Part shown: positions 12,876 through 25,202 of the stretch, in pieces
Layout of the letters: each line of letters starts with the position of its first letter
Numbering within the stretch: position 1 is the first letter of the stretch
Source: Linyphia triangularis
Lineage: Eukaryota; Arthropoda; Arachnida; Araneae; Linyphiidae
Direction: 5' to 3'
Assembly: GCA_963978545.1 (NCBI GenBank)
Contig: CAXBTE010000030.1
Location: 142,591 to 206,590, forward strand
DNA length: 64,000 nucleotides
The notes under the pieces: model-generated
What the model was told of the DNA's origin: nothing
What the model saw: the letters and a program-made list of their open reading frames with translations, nothing else
The model's database searches: none
Made by a program: the position numbers and the translations under genes

Positions 12876-13271
12876 GTACAAGGATATCCTCTTCATAGAG
12901 TCCACTCTTATAGAGTACAAGGATACCCTCTTCATAGAGTCCCCTTCTTACAGAGTACAAGGATACCCTCTTCATAGAGTCCCCTTCTTACAGTGTACAA
13001 GGATATCCTCTTCATAGAGTCCCCTTCTTACAGTGTACAAGGATATCCTCTTCATAGAGTCCCCTTCTTACAGTGTACAAGGATATCCTCTTCATAGAGT
13101 CCACTCTTATAGAGTACAACGATACCCTCTTCATAGAGTCCCCTTCTTACAGTGTACAAGGATATCCTCTTCATAGAGTCCACTCTTATAGAGTACAACG
13201 ATACCCTCTTCATAGAGTCCCCTTCTTACAGTGTACAAGGATATCCTCTTCATAGAGTCCACTCTTAGAGA
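12876..13271 (+). repeat. 396-bp cassette
   Basis: Same ten-monomer order, following nine plain 40-bp units. Its right flank includes a TTATCGA 39-bp unit (13,432) followed by ACAAGG rather than the usual ACAACG. This peculiarity is shared with the cassette at 36,903. Confidence 0.88.
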
Positions 13272-16200
13272 GTACAAGGATACCCTCTTCATAGAGTCCC
13301 CTTCTTACAGAGTACAAGGATACCCTCTTCATAGAGTCCCCTTCTTACAGAGTACAAGGATACCCTCTTCATAGAGTCCCCTTCTTACAGAGTACAAGGA
13401 TACCCTCTTCATAGAGTCCCCTTCTTACAGAGTACAAGGATATCCTCTTCATAGAGTCCACTCTTATCGAGTACAAGGATACCCTCTTCATAGAGTCCCC
13501 TTCTTACAGTGTACAAGGATATCCTCTTCATAGAGTCCACTCTTAGAGAGTACAACGATATCCTCTTCATAGAGTCCCCTTCTTACAGAGTACAAGGATA
13601 CCCTCTTCATAGAGTCCCCTTCTTACAGAGTACAAGGATACCCTCTTCATAGAGTCCCCTTCTTACATAGTACAAGGATACCCTCTTCATAGAGTCCCCT
13701 TCTTACAGTGTACAAGGATATCCTCTTCATAGAGTCCACTCTTATAGAGTACAAGGATACCCTCTTCATAGAGTCCCCTTCTTACAGAGTACAAGGATAC
13801 CCTCTTCATAGAGTCCCCTTCTTACAGAGTACAAGGATACCCTCTTCATAGAGTCCCCTTCTTACAGTGTACAAGGATACCCTCTTCATAGAGTCCACTC
13901 TTATAGAGTACAACGATACCCTCTTCATAGAGTCCCCTTCTTACAGTGTACAAGGATATCCTCTTCATAGAGTCCACTCTTAGAGAGTACAAGGATACCC
14001 TCTTCATAGAGTCCCCTTCTTACAGAGTACAAGGATACCCTCTTCATAGAGTCCCCTTCTTACAGTGTACAAGGATACCCTCTTCATAGAGTCCCCTTCT
14101 TACAGTGTACAAGGATATCCTCTTCATAGAGTCCACTCTTATAGAGTACAAGGATACCCTCTTCATAGAGTCCCCTTCTTACAGAGTACAAGGATACCCT
14201 CTTCATAGAGTCCCCTTCTTACAGAGTACAAGGATACCCTCTTCATAGAGTCCCCTTCTTACATAGTACAAGGATACCCTCTTCATAGAGTCCCCTTCTT
14301 ACAGTGTACAAGGATATCCTCTTCATAGAGTCCCCTTCTTACAGTGTACAAGGATATCCTCTTCATAGAGTCCACTCTTAGAGAGTACAAGGATACCCTC
14401 TTCATAGAGTCCCCTTCTTACAGAGTACAAGGATACCCTCTTCATAGAGTCCCCTTCTTACAGTGTACAAGGATATCCTCTTCATAGAGTCCCCTTCTTA
14501 CAGTGTACAAGGATATCCTCTTCATAGAGTCCACTCTTATAGAGTACAAGGATACCCTCTTCATAGAGTCCCCTTCTTACAGAGTACAAGGATACCCTCT
14601 TCATAGAGTCCCCTTCTTACAGTGTACAAGGATATCCTCTTCATAGAGTCCCCTTCTTACAGTGTACAAGGATATCCTCTTCATAGAGTCCCCTTCTTAC
14701 AGTGTACAAGGATATCCTCTTCATAGAGTCCACTCTTATAGAGTACAAGGATATCCTCTTCATAGAGTCCACTCTTAGAGAGTACAAGGATACCCTCTTC
14801 ATAGAGTCCCCTTCTTACAGTGTACAAGGATATCCTCTTCATAGAGTCCCCTTCTTACAGAGTACAAGGATACCCTCTTCATAGAGTCCCCTTCTTACAG
14901 AGTACAAGGATACCCTCTTCATAGAGTCCACTCTTAGAGAGTACAAGGATACCCTCTTCATAGAGTCCCCTTCTTACAGAGTACAAGGATACCCTCTTCA
15001 TAGAGTCCCCTTCTTACAGAGTACAAGGATACCCTCTTCATAGAGTCCCCTTCTTACAGAGTACAAGGATACCCTCTTCATAGAGTCCCCTTCTTACAGA
15101 GTACAAGGATACCCTCTTCATAGAGTCCCCTTCTTACAGAGTACAAGGATACCCTCTTCATAGAGTCCCCTTCTTACAGTGTACAAGGATATCCTCTTCA
15201 TAGAGTCCACTCTTATAGAGTACAAGGATACCCTCTTCATAGAGTCCCCTTCTTACAGAGTACAAGGATACCCTCTTCATAGAGTCCCCTTCTTACAGTG
15301 TACAAGGATATCCTCTTCATAGAGTCCCCTTCTTACAGTGTACAAGGATATCCTCTTCATAGAGTCCCCTTCTTACAGTGTACAAGGATATCCTCTTCAT
15401 AGAGTCCCCTTCTTACAATGTACAAGGATATCCTCTTCATAGAGTCCACTCTTATAGAGTACAAGGATACCCTCTTCATAGAGTCCCCTTCTTACAGAGT
15501 ACAAGGATACCCTCTTCATAGAGTCCCCTTCTTACAGTGTACAAGGATATCCTCTTCATAGAGTCCCCTTCTTACAGTGTACAAGGATATCCTCTTCATA
15601 GAGTCCCCTTCTTACAGTGTACAAGGATATCCTCTTCATAGAGTCCACTCTTATAGAGTACAAGGATACCCTCTTCATAGAGTCCCCTTCTTACAGAGTA
15701 CAAGGATACCCTCTTCATAGAGTCCCCTTCTTACAGTGTACAAGGATATCCTCTTCATAGAGTCCCCTTCTTACAGTGTACAAGGATATCCTCTTCATAG
15801 AGTCCCCTTCTTACAGTGTACAAGGATATCCTCTTCATAGAGTCCACTCTTAGAGAGTACAAGGATACCCTCTTCATAGAGTCCCCTTCTTACAGAGTAC
15901 AAGGATACCCTCTTCATAGAGTCCCCTTCTTACAGAGTACAAGGATACCCTCTTCATAGAGTCCACTCTTAGAGAGTACAAGGATACCCTCTTCATAGAG
16001 TCCCCTTCTTACAGAGTACAAGGATACCCTCTTCATAGAGTCCCCTTCTTACAGAGTACAAGGATACCCTCTTCATAGAGTCCCCTTCTTACAGAGTACA
16101 AGGATACCCTCTTCATAGAGTCCCCTTCTTACAGTGTACAAGGATATCCTCTTCATAGAGTCCCCTTCTTACAGTGTACAAGGATATCCTCTTCATAGAG

Positions 16201-19200
16201 TCCACTCTTAGAGAGTACAAGGATACCCTCTTCATAGAGTCCCCTTCTTACAGAGTACAAGGATACCCTCTTCATAGAGTCCCCTTCTTACAGAGTACAA
16301 GGATACCCTCTTCATAGAGTCCCCTTCTTACAGAGTACAAGGATACCCTCTTCATAGAGTCCCCTTCTTACAGTGTACAAGGATATCCTCTTCATAGAGT
16401 CCCCTTCTTACAGAGTACAAGGATATCCTCTTCATAGAGTCCCCTTCTTACAGTGTACAAGGATATCCTCTTCATAGAGTCCACTCTTATAGAGTACAAC
16501 GATACCCTCTTCATAGAGTCCCCTTCTTACAGTGTACAAGGATATCCTCTTCATAGAGTCCCCTTCTTACAGAGTACAAGGATACCCTCTTCATAGAGTC
16601 CCCTTCTTACAGAGTACAAGGATACCCTCTTCATAGAGTCCCCTTCTTACAGTGTACAAGGATATCCTCTTCATAGAGTCCCCTTCTTACAGTGTACAAG
16701 GATACCCTCTTCATAGAGTCCCCTTCTTACAGAGTACAAGGATACCCTCTTCATAGAGTCCCCTTCTTACAGAGTACAAGGATACCCTCTTCATAGAGTC
16801 CCCTTCTTACAGTGTACAAGGATATCCTCTTCATAGAGTCCCCTTCTTACAGAGTACAAGGATACCCTCTTCATAGAGTCCCCTTCTTACAGTGTACAAG
16901 GATATCCTCTTCATAGAGTCCCCTTCTTACAGTGTACAACGATACCCTCTTCATAGAGTCCCCTTCTTACAGTGTACAAGGATATCCTCTTCATAGAGTC
17001 CACTCTTATAGAGTACAACGATACCCTCTTCATAGAGTCCCCTTCTTACAGTGTACAAGGATATCCTCTTCATAGAGTCCACTCTTAGAGAGTACAAGGA
17101 TACCCTCTTCATAGAGTCCCCTTCTTACAGAGTACAAGGATACCCTCTTCATAGAGTCCCCTTCTTACAGAGTACAAGGATACCCTCTTCATAGAGTCCA
17201 CTCTTATCGAGTACAACGATACCCTCTTCATAGAGTCCCCTTCTTACAGTGTACAAGGATATCCTCTTCATAGAGTCCACTCTTATAGAGTACAACGATA
17301 CCCTCTTCATAGAGTCCCCTTCTTACAGTGTACAAGGATATCCTCTTCATAGAGTCCACTCTTAGAGAGTACAAGGATACCCTCTTCATAGAGTCCCCTT
17401 CTTACAGAGTACAAGGATACCCTCTTCATAGAGTCCCCTTCTTACAGTGTACAAGGATATCCTCTTCATAGAGTCCCCTTCTTACAGTGTACAAGGATAT
17501 CCTCTTCATAGAGTCCACTCTTATAGAGTACAAGGATACCCTCTTCATAGAGTCCCCTTCTTACAGTGTACAAGGATATCCTCTTCATAGAGTCCACTCT
17601 TAGAGAGTACAAGGATACCCTCTTCATAGAGTCCCCTTCTTACAGAGTACAAGGATACCCTCTTCATAGAGTCCCCTTCTTACAGTGTACAAGGATATCC
17701 TCTTCATAGAGTCCCCTTCTTACAGTGTACAAGGATATCCTCTTCATAGAGTCCCCTTCTTACAGAGTACAAGGATACCCTCTTCATAGAGTCCCCTTCT
17801 TACAGTGTACAAGGATATCCTCTTCATAGAGTCCCCTTCTTACAGTGTACAAGGATATCCTCTTCATAGAGTCCCCTTCTTACAGTGTACAAGGATATCC
17901 TCTTCATAGAGTCCACTCTTATAGAGTACAACGATACCCTCTTCATAGAGTCCCCTTCTTACAGTGTACAAGGATATCCTCTTCATAGAGTCCCCTTCTT
18001 ACAGTGTACAAGGATATCCTCTTCATAGAGTCCACTCTTATAGAGTACAACGATACCCTCTTCATAGAGTCCCCTTCTTACAGTGTACAAGGATATCCTC
18101 TTCATAGAGTCCACTCTTAGAGAGTACAAGGATACCCTCTTCGTAGAGTCCCCTTCTTACAGAGTACAAGGATACCCTCTTCATAGAGTCCCCTTCTTAC
18201 AGAGTACAAGGATATCCTCTTCATAGAGTCCACTCTTATCGAGTACAACGATACCCTCTTCGTAGAGTCCCCTTCTTACAGTGTACAAGGATATCCTCTT
18301 CATAGAGTCCACTCTTAGAGAGTACAACGATATCCTCTTCATAGAGTCCCCTTCTTACAGTGTACAAGGATATCCTCTTCATAGAGTCCCCTTCTTACAG
18401 AGTACAAGGATACCCTCTTCATAGAGTCCCCTTCTTACATAGTACAAGGATACCCTCTTCATAGAGTCCCCTTCTTACAGTGTACAAGGATATCCTCTTC
18501 ATAGAGTCCACTCTTATAGAGTACAAGGATACCCTCTTCATAGAGTCCCCTTCTTACAGAGTACAAGGATACCCTCTTCATAGAGTCCACTCTTATAGAG
18601 TACAAGGATACCCTCTTCATAGAGTCCCCTTCTTACAGAGTACAAGGATACCCTCTTCATAGAGTCCCCTTCTTACAGAGTACAAGGATACCCTCTTCAT
18701 AGAGTCCCCTTCTTACAGTGTACAAGGATATCCTCTTCATAGAGTCCACTCTTATAGAGTACAACGATACCCTCTTCATAGAGTCCCCTTCTTACAGTGT
18801 ACAAGGATATCCTCTTCATAGAGTCCCCTTCTTACAGAGTACAAGGATACCCTCTTCATAGAGTCCACTCTTATAGAGTACAAGGATACCCTCTTCATAG
18901 AGTCCCCTTCTTACAGTGTACAAGGATATCCTCTTCATAGAGTCCACTCTTATAGAGTACAACGATACCCTCTTCATAGAGTCCCCTTCTTACAGTGTAC
19001 AAGGATATCCTCTTCATAGAGTCCACTCTTAGAGAGTACAAGGATACCCTCTTCATAGAGTCCCCTTCTTACAGAGTACAAGGATACCCTCTTCATAGAG
19101 TCCCCTTCTTACAGTGTACAAGGATATCCTCTTCATAGAGTCCACTCTTATAGAGTACAACGATACCCTCTTCATAGAGTCCCCTTCTTACAGTGTACAA

Positions 19201-22200
19201 GGATATCCTCTTCATAGAGTCCACTCTTAGAGAGTACAAGGATACCCTCTTCATAGAGTCCCCTTCTTACAGAGTACAAGGATACCCTCTTCATAGAGTC
19301 CCCTTCTTACATAGTACAAGGATACCCTCTTCATAGAGTCCCCTTCTTACAGTGTACAAGGATATCCTCTTCATAGAGTCCACTCTTATAGAGTACAAGG
19401 ATACCCTCTTCATAGAGTCCCCTTCTTACAGAGTACAAGGATACCCTCTTCATAGAGTCCCCTTCTTACAGAGTACAAGGATACCCTCTTCATAGAGTCC
19501 CCTTCTTACAGTGTACAAGGATATCCTCTTCATAGAGTCCACTCTTATAGAGTACAACGATACCCTCTTCATAGAGTCCCCTTCTTACAGTGTACAAGGA
19601 TATCCTCTTCATAGAGTCCACTCTTATAGAGTACAAGGATACCCTCTTCATAGAGTCCCCTTCTTACAGAGTACAAGGATACCCTCTTCATAGAGTCCCC
19701 TTCTTACAGTGTACAAGGATATCCTCTTCATAGAGTCCACTCTTATAGAGTACAACGATACCCTCTTCATAGAGTCCCCTTCTTACAGTGTACAAGGATA
19801 TCCTCTTCATAGAGTCCACTCTTAGAGAGTACAAGGATACCCTCTTCATAGAGTCCCCTTCTTACAGAGTACAAGGATACCCTCTTCATAGAGTCCCCTT
19901 CTTACAGAGTACAAGGATACCCTCTTCATAGAGTCCCCTTCTTACAGAGTACAAGGATACCCTCTTCATAGAGTCCCCTTCTTACAGTGTACAAGGATAC
20001 CCTCTTCATAGAGTCCCCTTCTTACAGAGTACAAGGATACCCTCTTCATAGAGTCCCCTTCTTACAGTGTACAAGGATATCCTCTTCATAGAGTCCACTC
20101 TTAGAGAGTACAAGGATACCCTCTTCATAGAGTCCCCTTCTTACAGAGTACAAGGATACCCTCTTCATAGAGTCCCCTTCTTACAGAGTACAAGGATACC
20201 CTCTTCATAGAGTCCCCTTCTTACAGAGTACAAGGATACCCTCTTCATAGAGTCCCCTTCTTACAGAGTACAAGGATACCCTCTTCATAGAGTCCCCTTC
20301 TTACAGAGTACAAGGATACCCTCTTCATAGAGTCCCCTTCTTACAGAGTACAAGGATATCCTCTTCATAGAGTCCACTCTTATCGAGTACAACGATACCC
20401 TCTTCATAGAGTCCCCTTCTTACAGAGTACAAGGATATCCTCTTCATAGAGTCCACTCTTATAGAGTACAAGGATACCCTCTTCATAGAGTCCACTCTTA
20501 TAGAGTACAACGATACCCTCTTCATAGAGTCCCCTTCTTACAGTGTACAAGGATATCCTCTTCATAGAGTCCCCTTCTTACAGAGTACAAGGATACCCTC
20601 TTCATAGAGTCCCCTTCTTACAGAGTACAAGGATACCCTCTTCATAGAGTCCCCTTCTTACAGAGTACAAGGATACCCTCTTCATAGAGTCCCCTTCTTA
20701 CAGAGTACAAGGATACCCTCTTCATAGAGTCCCCTTCTTACAGAGTACAAGGATACCCTCTTCATAGAGTCCCCTTCTTACAGAGTACAAGGATACCCTC
20801 TTCATAGAGTCCCCTTCTTACAGAGTACAAGGATACCCTCTTCATAGAGTCCCCTTCTTACAGAGTACAAGGATACCCTCTTCATAGAGTCCCCTTCTTA
20901 CAGAGTACAAGGATACCCTCTTCATAGAGTCCCCTTCTTACAGAGTACAAGGATACCCTCTTCATAGAGTCCCCTTCTTACATAGTACAAGGATACCCTC
21001 TTCATAGAGTCCCCTTCTTATAGTGTACAAGGATATCCTCTTCATAGAGTCCACTCTTATAGAGTACAAGGATACCCTCTTCATAGAGTCCACTCTTAGA
21101 GAGTACAAGGATACCCTCTTCATAGAGTCCCCTTCTTACAGAGTACAAGGATACCCTCTTCATAGAGTCCCCTTCTTACAGTGTACAAGGATATCCTCTT
21201 CATAGAGTCCCCTTCTTACAGTGTACAAGGATATCCTCTTCATAGAGTCCCCTTCTTACAGAGTACAAGGATACCCTCTTCATAGAGTCCCCTTCTTACA
21301 GAGTACAAGGATACCCTCTTCATAGAGTCCCCTTCTTACAGAGTACAAGGATACCCTCTTCATAGAGTCCCCTTCTTACAGTGTACAAGGATATCCTCTT
21401 CATAGAGTCCCCTTCTTACAGTGTACAACGATACCCTCTTCATAGAGTCCCCTTCTTACAGTGTACAAGGATATCCTCTTCATAGAGTCCCCTTCTTACA
21501 GTGTACAAGGATATCCTCTTCATAGAGTCCCCTTCTTACAGTGTACAAGGATATCCTCTTCATAGAGTCCCCTTCTTACAGTGTACAAGGATATCCTCTT
21601 CATAGAGTCCACTCTTATAGAGTACAACGATACCCTCTTCATAGAGTCCCCTTCTTACAGTGTACAAGGATATCCTCTTCATAGAGTCCACTCTTAGAGA
21701 GTACAAGGATACCCTCTTCGTAGAGTCCCCTTCTTACAGAGTACAAGGATACCCTCTTCATAGAGTCCCCTTCTTACAGAGTACAAGGATACCCTCTTCA
21801 TAGAGTCCCCTCTTATAGAGTACAACGATACCCTCTTCGTAGAGTCCCCTTCTTATAGAGTACAACGATACCCTCTTCGTAGAGTCCCCTTCTTACAGTG
21901 TACAAGGATATCCTCTTCATAGAGTCCCCTTCTTACAGTGTACAAGGATACCCTCTTCATAGAGTCCCCTTCTTACAGTGTACAAGGATATCCTCTTCAT
22001 AGAGTCCACTCTTAGAGAGTACAAGGATACCCTCTTCATAGAGTCCCCTTCTTACAGAGTACAAGGATACCCTCTTCATAGAGTCCCCTTCTTACATAGT
22101 ACAAGGATACCCTCTTCATAGAGTCCCCTTCTTACAGTGTACAAGGATATCCTCTTCATAGAGTCCACTCTTATAGAGTACAAGGATACCCTCTTCATAG

Positions 22201-22336
22201 AGTCCCCTTCTTACAGTGTACAAGGATATCCTCTTCATAGAGTCCACTCTTATAGAGTACAAGGATACCCTCTTCATAGAGTCCCCTTCTTACAGTGTAC
22301 AAGGATATCCTCTTCATAGAGTCCCCTTCTTACAGA
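13272..22336 (+). repeat. Irregular mosaic of variant monomers
   Basis: About 9 kb of the same 39/40-bp monomers without a clean higher-order period that I could follow. 397-bp-like blocks marked by TTACATA units recur (around 13.6, 18.4 and 19.3 kb), separated by runs of plain units and by clusters of GGATAT units ending ACAGT (14.4-17.9 kb). Local oddities: a TTACAATG junction at 15,418, TTATAGTG at 21,021 and a group of hybrid monomers at 21,781-21,899. No non-satellite sequence is present. Confidence 0.85.
21781..21899 (+). repeat. Cluster of three hybrid monomers
   Basis: Three adjacent units combine sites normally found in different monomer types. 21,781-21,819 is 39 bp with CCCC followed by TCTTATAGA. 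21,820-21,859 is 40 bp with ACAACG, TTCGTAG and CCCCTTCTTATAGA. 21,860-21,899 has ACAACG and TTCGTAG with the ordinary ACAGT end. I noticed this combination only here and at the matching place 58,123-58,241. Confidence 0.82.
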
Positions 22337-25202
22337 GTACAAGGATACCCTCTTCATAGAGTCCCCTTCTTACAGAGTACAAGGATACCCTCTTCATAGA
22401 GTCCCCTTCTTACAGAGTACAAGGATACCCTCTTCATAGAGTCCCCTTCTTACAGAGTACAAGGATACCCTCTTCATAGAGTCCCCTTCTTACAGAGTAC
22501 AAGGATATCCTCTTCATAGAGTCCCCTTCTTACAGTGTACAAGGATATCCTCTTCATAGAGTCCACTCTTATAGAGTACAAGGATACCCTCTTCATAGAG
22601 TCCCCTTCTTACAGTGTACAAGGATACCCTCTTCATAGAGTCCCCTTCTTACAGAGTACAAGGATACCCTCTTCATAGAGTCCCCTTCTTACAGAGTACA
22701 AGGATACCCTCTTCATAGAGTCCCCTTCTTACAGAGTACAAGGATACCCTCTTCATAGAGTCCCCTTCTTACAGAGTACAAGGATACCCTCTTCATAGAG
22801 TCCCCTTCTTACATAGTACAAGGATACCCTCTTCATAGAGTCCCCTTCTTACAGTGTACAAGGATATCCTCTTCATAGAGTCCCCTTCTTACAGTGTACA
22901 AGGATACCCTCTTCATAGAGTCCCCTTCTTACAGAGTACAAGGATACCCTCTTCATAGAGTCCCCTTCTTACAGAGTACAAGGATACCCTCTTCATAGAG
23001 TCCCCTTCTTACAGTGTACAAGGATATCCTCTTCATAGAGTCCACTCTTATAGAGTACAACGATACCCTCTTCATAGAGTCCCCTTCTTACAGTGTACAA
23101 GGATATCCTCTTCATAGAGTCCACTCTTAGAGAGTACAAGGATACCCTCTTCATAGAGTCCCCTTCTTACAGAGTACAAGGATACCCTCTTCATAGAGTC
23201 CCCTTCTTACAGAGTACAACGATACCCTCTTCATAGAGTCCCCTTCTTACAGTGTACAAGGATATCCTCTTCATAGAGTCCACTCTTAGAGAGTACAAGG
23301 ATACCCTCTTCATAGAGTCCCCTTCTTACAGAGTACAAGGATACCCTCTTCATAGAGTCCCCTTCTTACAGAGTACAAGGATACCCTCTTCATAGAGTCC
23401 CCTTCTTACAGTGTACAAGGATATCCTCTTCATAGAGTCCACTCTTATAGAGTACAAGGATACCCTCTTCATAGAGTCCCCTTCTTACAGAGTACAAGGA
23501 TACCCTCTTCATAGAGTCCCCTTCTTACAGAGTACAAGGATACCCTCTTCATAGAGTCCCCTTCTTACAGTGTACAAGGATATCCTCTTCATAGAGTCCA
23601 CTCTTATAGAGTACAACGATACCCTCTTCATAGAGTCCCCTTCTTACAGTGTACAAGGATATCCTCTTCATAGAGTCCACTCTTAGAGAGTACAAGGATA
23701 CCCTCTTCATAGAGTCCCCTTCTTACAGAGTACAAGGATACCCTCTTCATAGAGTCCCCTTCTTACAGAGTACAAGGATACCCTCTTCATAGAGTCCCCT
23801 TCTTACAGAGTACAAGGATACCCTCTTCATAGAGTCCCCTTCTTACAGAGTACAAGGATACCCTCTTCATAGAGTCCCCTTCTTACAGAGTACAAGGATA
23901 CCCTCTTCATAGAGTCCCCTTCTTACAGAGTACAAGGATATCCTCTTCATAGAGTCCCCTTCTTACAGTGTACAAGGATATCCTCTTCATAGAGTCCACT
24001 CTTATAGAGTACAAGGATACCCTCTTCATAGAGTCCCCTTCTTACAGTGTACAAGGATACCCTCTTCATAGAGTCCCCTTCTTACAGAGTACAAGGATAC
24101 CCTCTTCATAGAGTCCCCTTCTTACAGAGTACAAGGATACCCTCTTCATAGAGTCCCCTTCTTACAGAGTACAAGGATACCCTCTTCATAGAGTCCCCTT
24201 CTTACAGAGTACAAGGATACCCTCTTCATAGAGTCCCCTTCTTACATAGTACAAGGATACCCTCTTCATAGAGTCCCCTTCTTACAGTGTACAAGGATAT
24301 CCTCTTCATAGAGTCCCCTTCTTACAGTGTACAAGGATACCCTCTTCATAGAGTCCCCTTCTTACAGAGTACAAGGATACCCTCTTCATAGAGTCCCCTT
24401 CTTACAGAGTACAAGGATACCCTCTTCATAGAGTCCCCTTCTTACAGTGTACAAGGATATCCTCTTCATAGAGTCCACTCTTATAGAGTACAACGATACC
24501 CTCTTCATAGAGTCCCCTTCTTACAGTGTACAAGGATATCCTCTTCATAGAGTCCACTCTTAGAGAGTACAAGGATACCCTCTTCATAGAGTCCCCTTCT
24601 TACAGAGTACAAGGATACCCTCTTCATAGAGTCCCCTTCTTACAGAGTACAACGATACCCTCTTCATAGAGTCCCCTTCTTACAGTGTACAAGGATATCC
24701 TCTTCATAGAGTCCACTCTTAGAGAGTACAAGGATACCCTCTTCATAGAGTCCCCTTCTTACAGAGTACAAGGATACCCTCTTCATAGAGTCCCCTTCTT
24801 ACAGAGTACAAGGATACCCTCTTCATAGAGTCCCCTTCTTACAGTGTACAAGGATATCCTCTTCATAGAGTCCACTCTTATAGAGTACAAGGATACCCTC
24901 TTCATAGAGTCCCCTTCTTACAGAGTACAAGGATACCCTCTTCATAGAGTCCCCTTCTTACAGAGTACAAGGATACCCTCTTCATAGAGTCCCCTTCTTA
25001 CAGTGTACAAGGATATCCTCTTCATAGAGTCCACTCTTATAGAGTACAACGATACCCTCTTCATAGAGTCCCCTTCTTACAGTGTACAAGGATATCCTCT
25101 TCATAGAGTCCACTCTTAGAGAGTACAAGGATACCCTCTTCATAGAGTCCCCTTCTTACAGAGTACAAGGATACCCTCTTCATAGAGTCCCCTTCTTACA
25201 GA
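22337..25202 (+). repeat. Tandem duplication of a 1,433-bp block
   Basis: Several landmarks recur at exactly 1,433 bp: the GGATAT unit at 22,497 and 23,930, TCCACTC at 23,041 and 24,474, and the rare GAGTACAACG unit at 23,211 and 24,644. 1,433 bp equals 36 monomers (29 of 40 bp and 7 of 39 bp). Breakpoints lie in runs of identical plain units, so they are uncertain by roughly 100 bp. The corresponding part of the second large copy holds this block only once. Confidence 0.9.
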
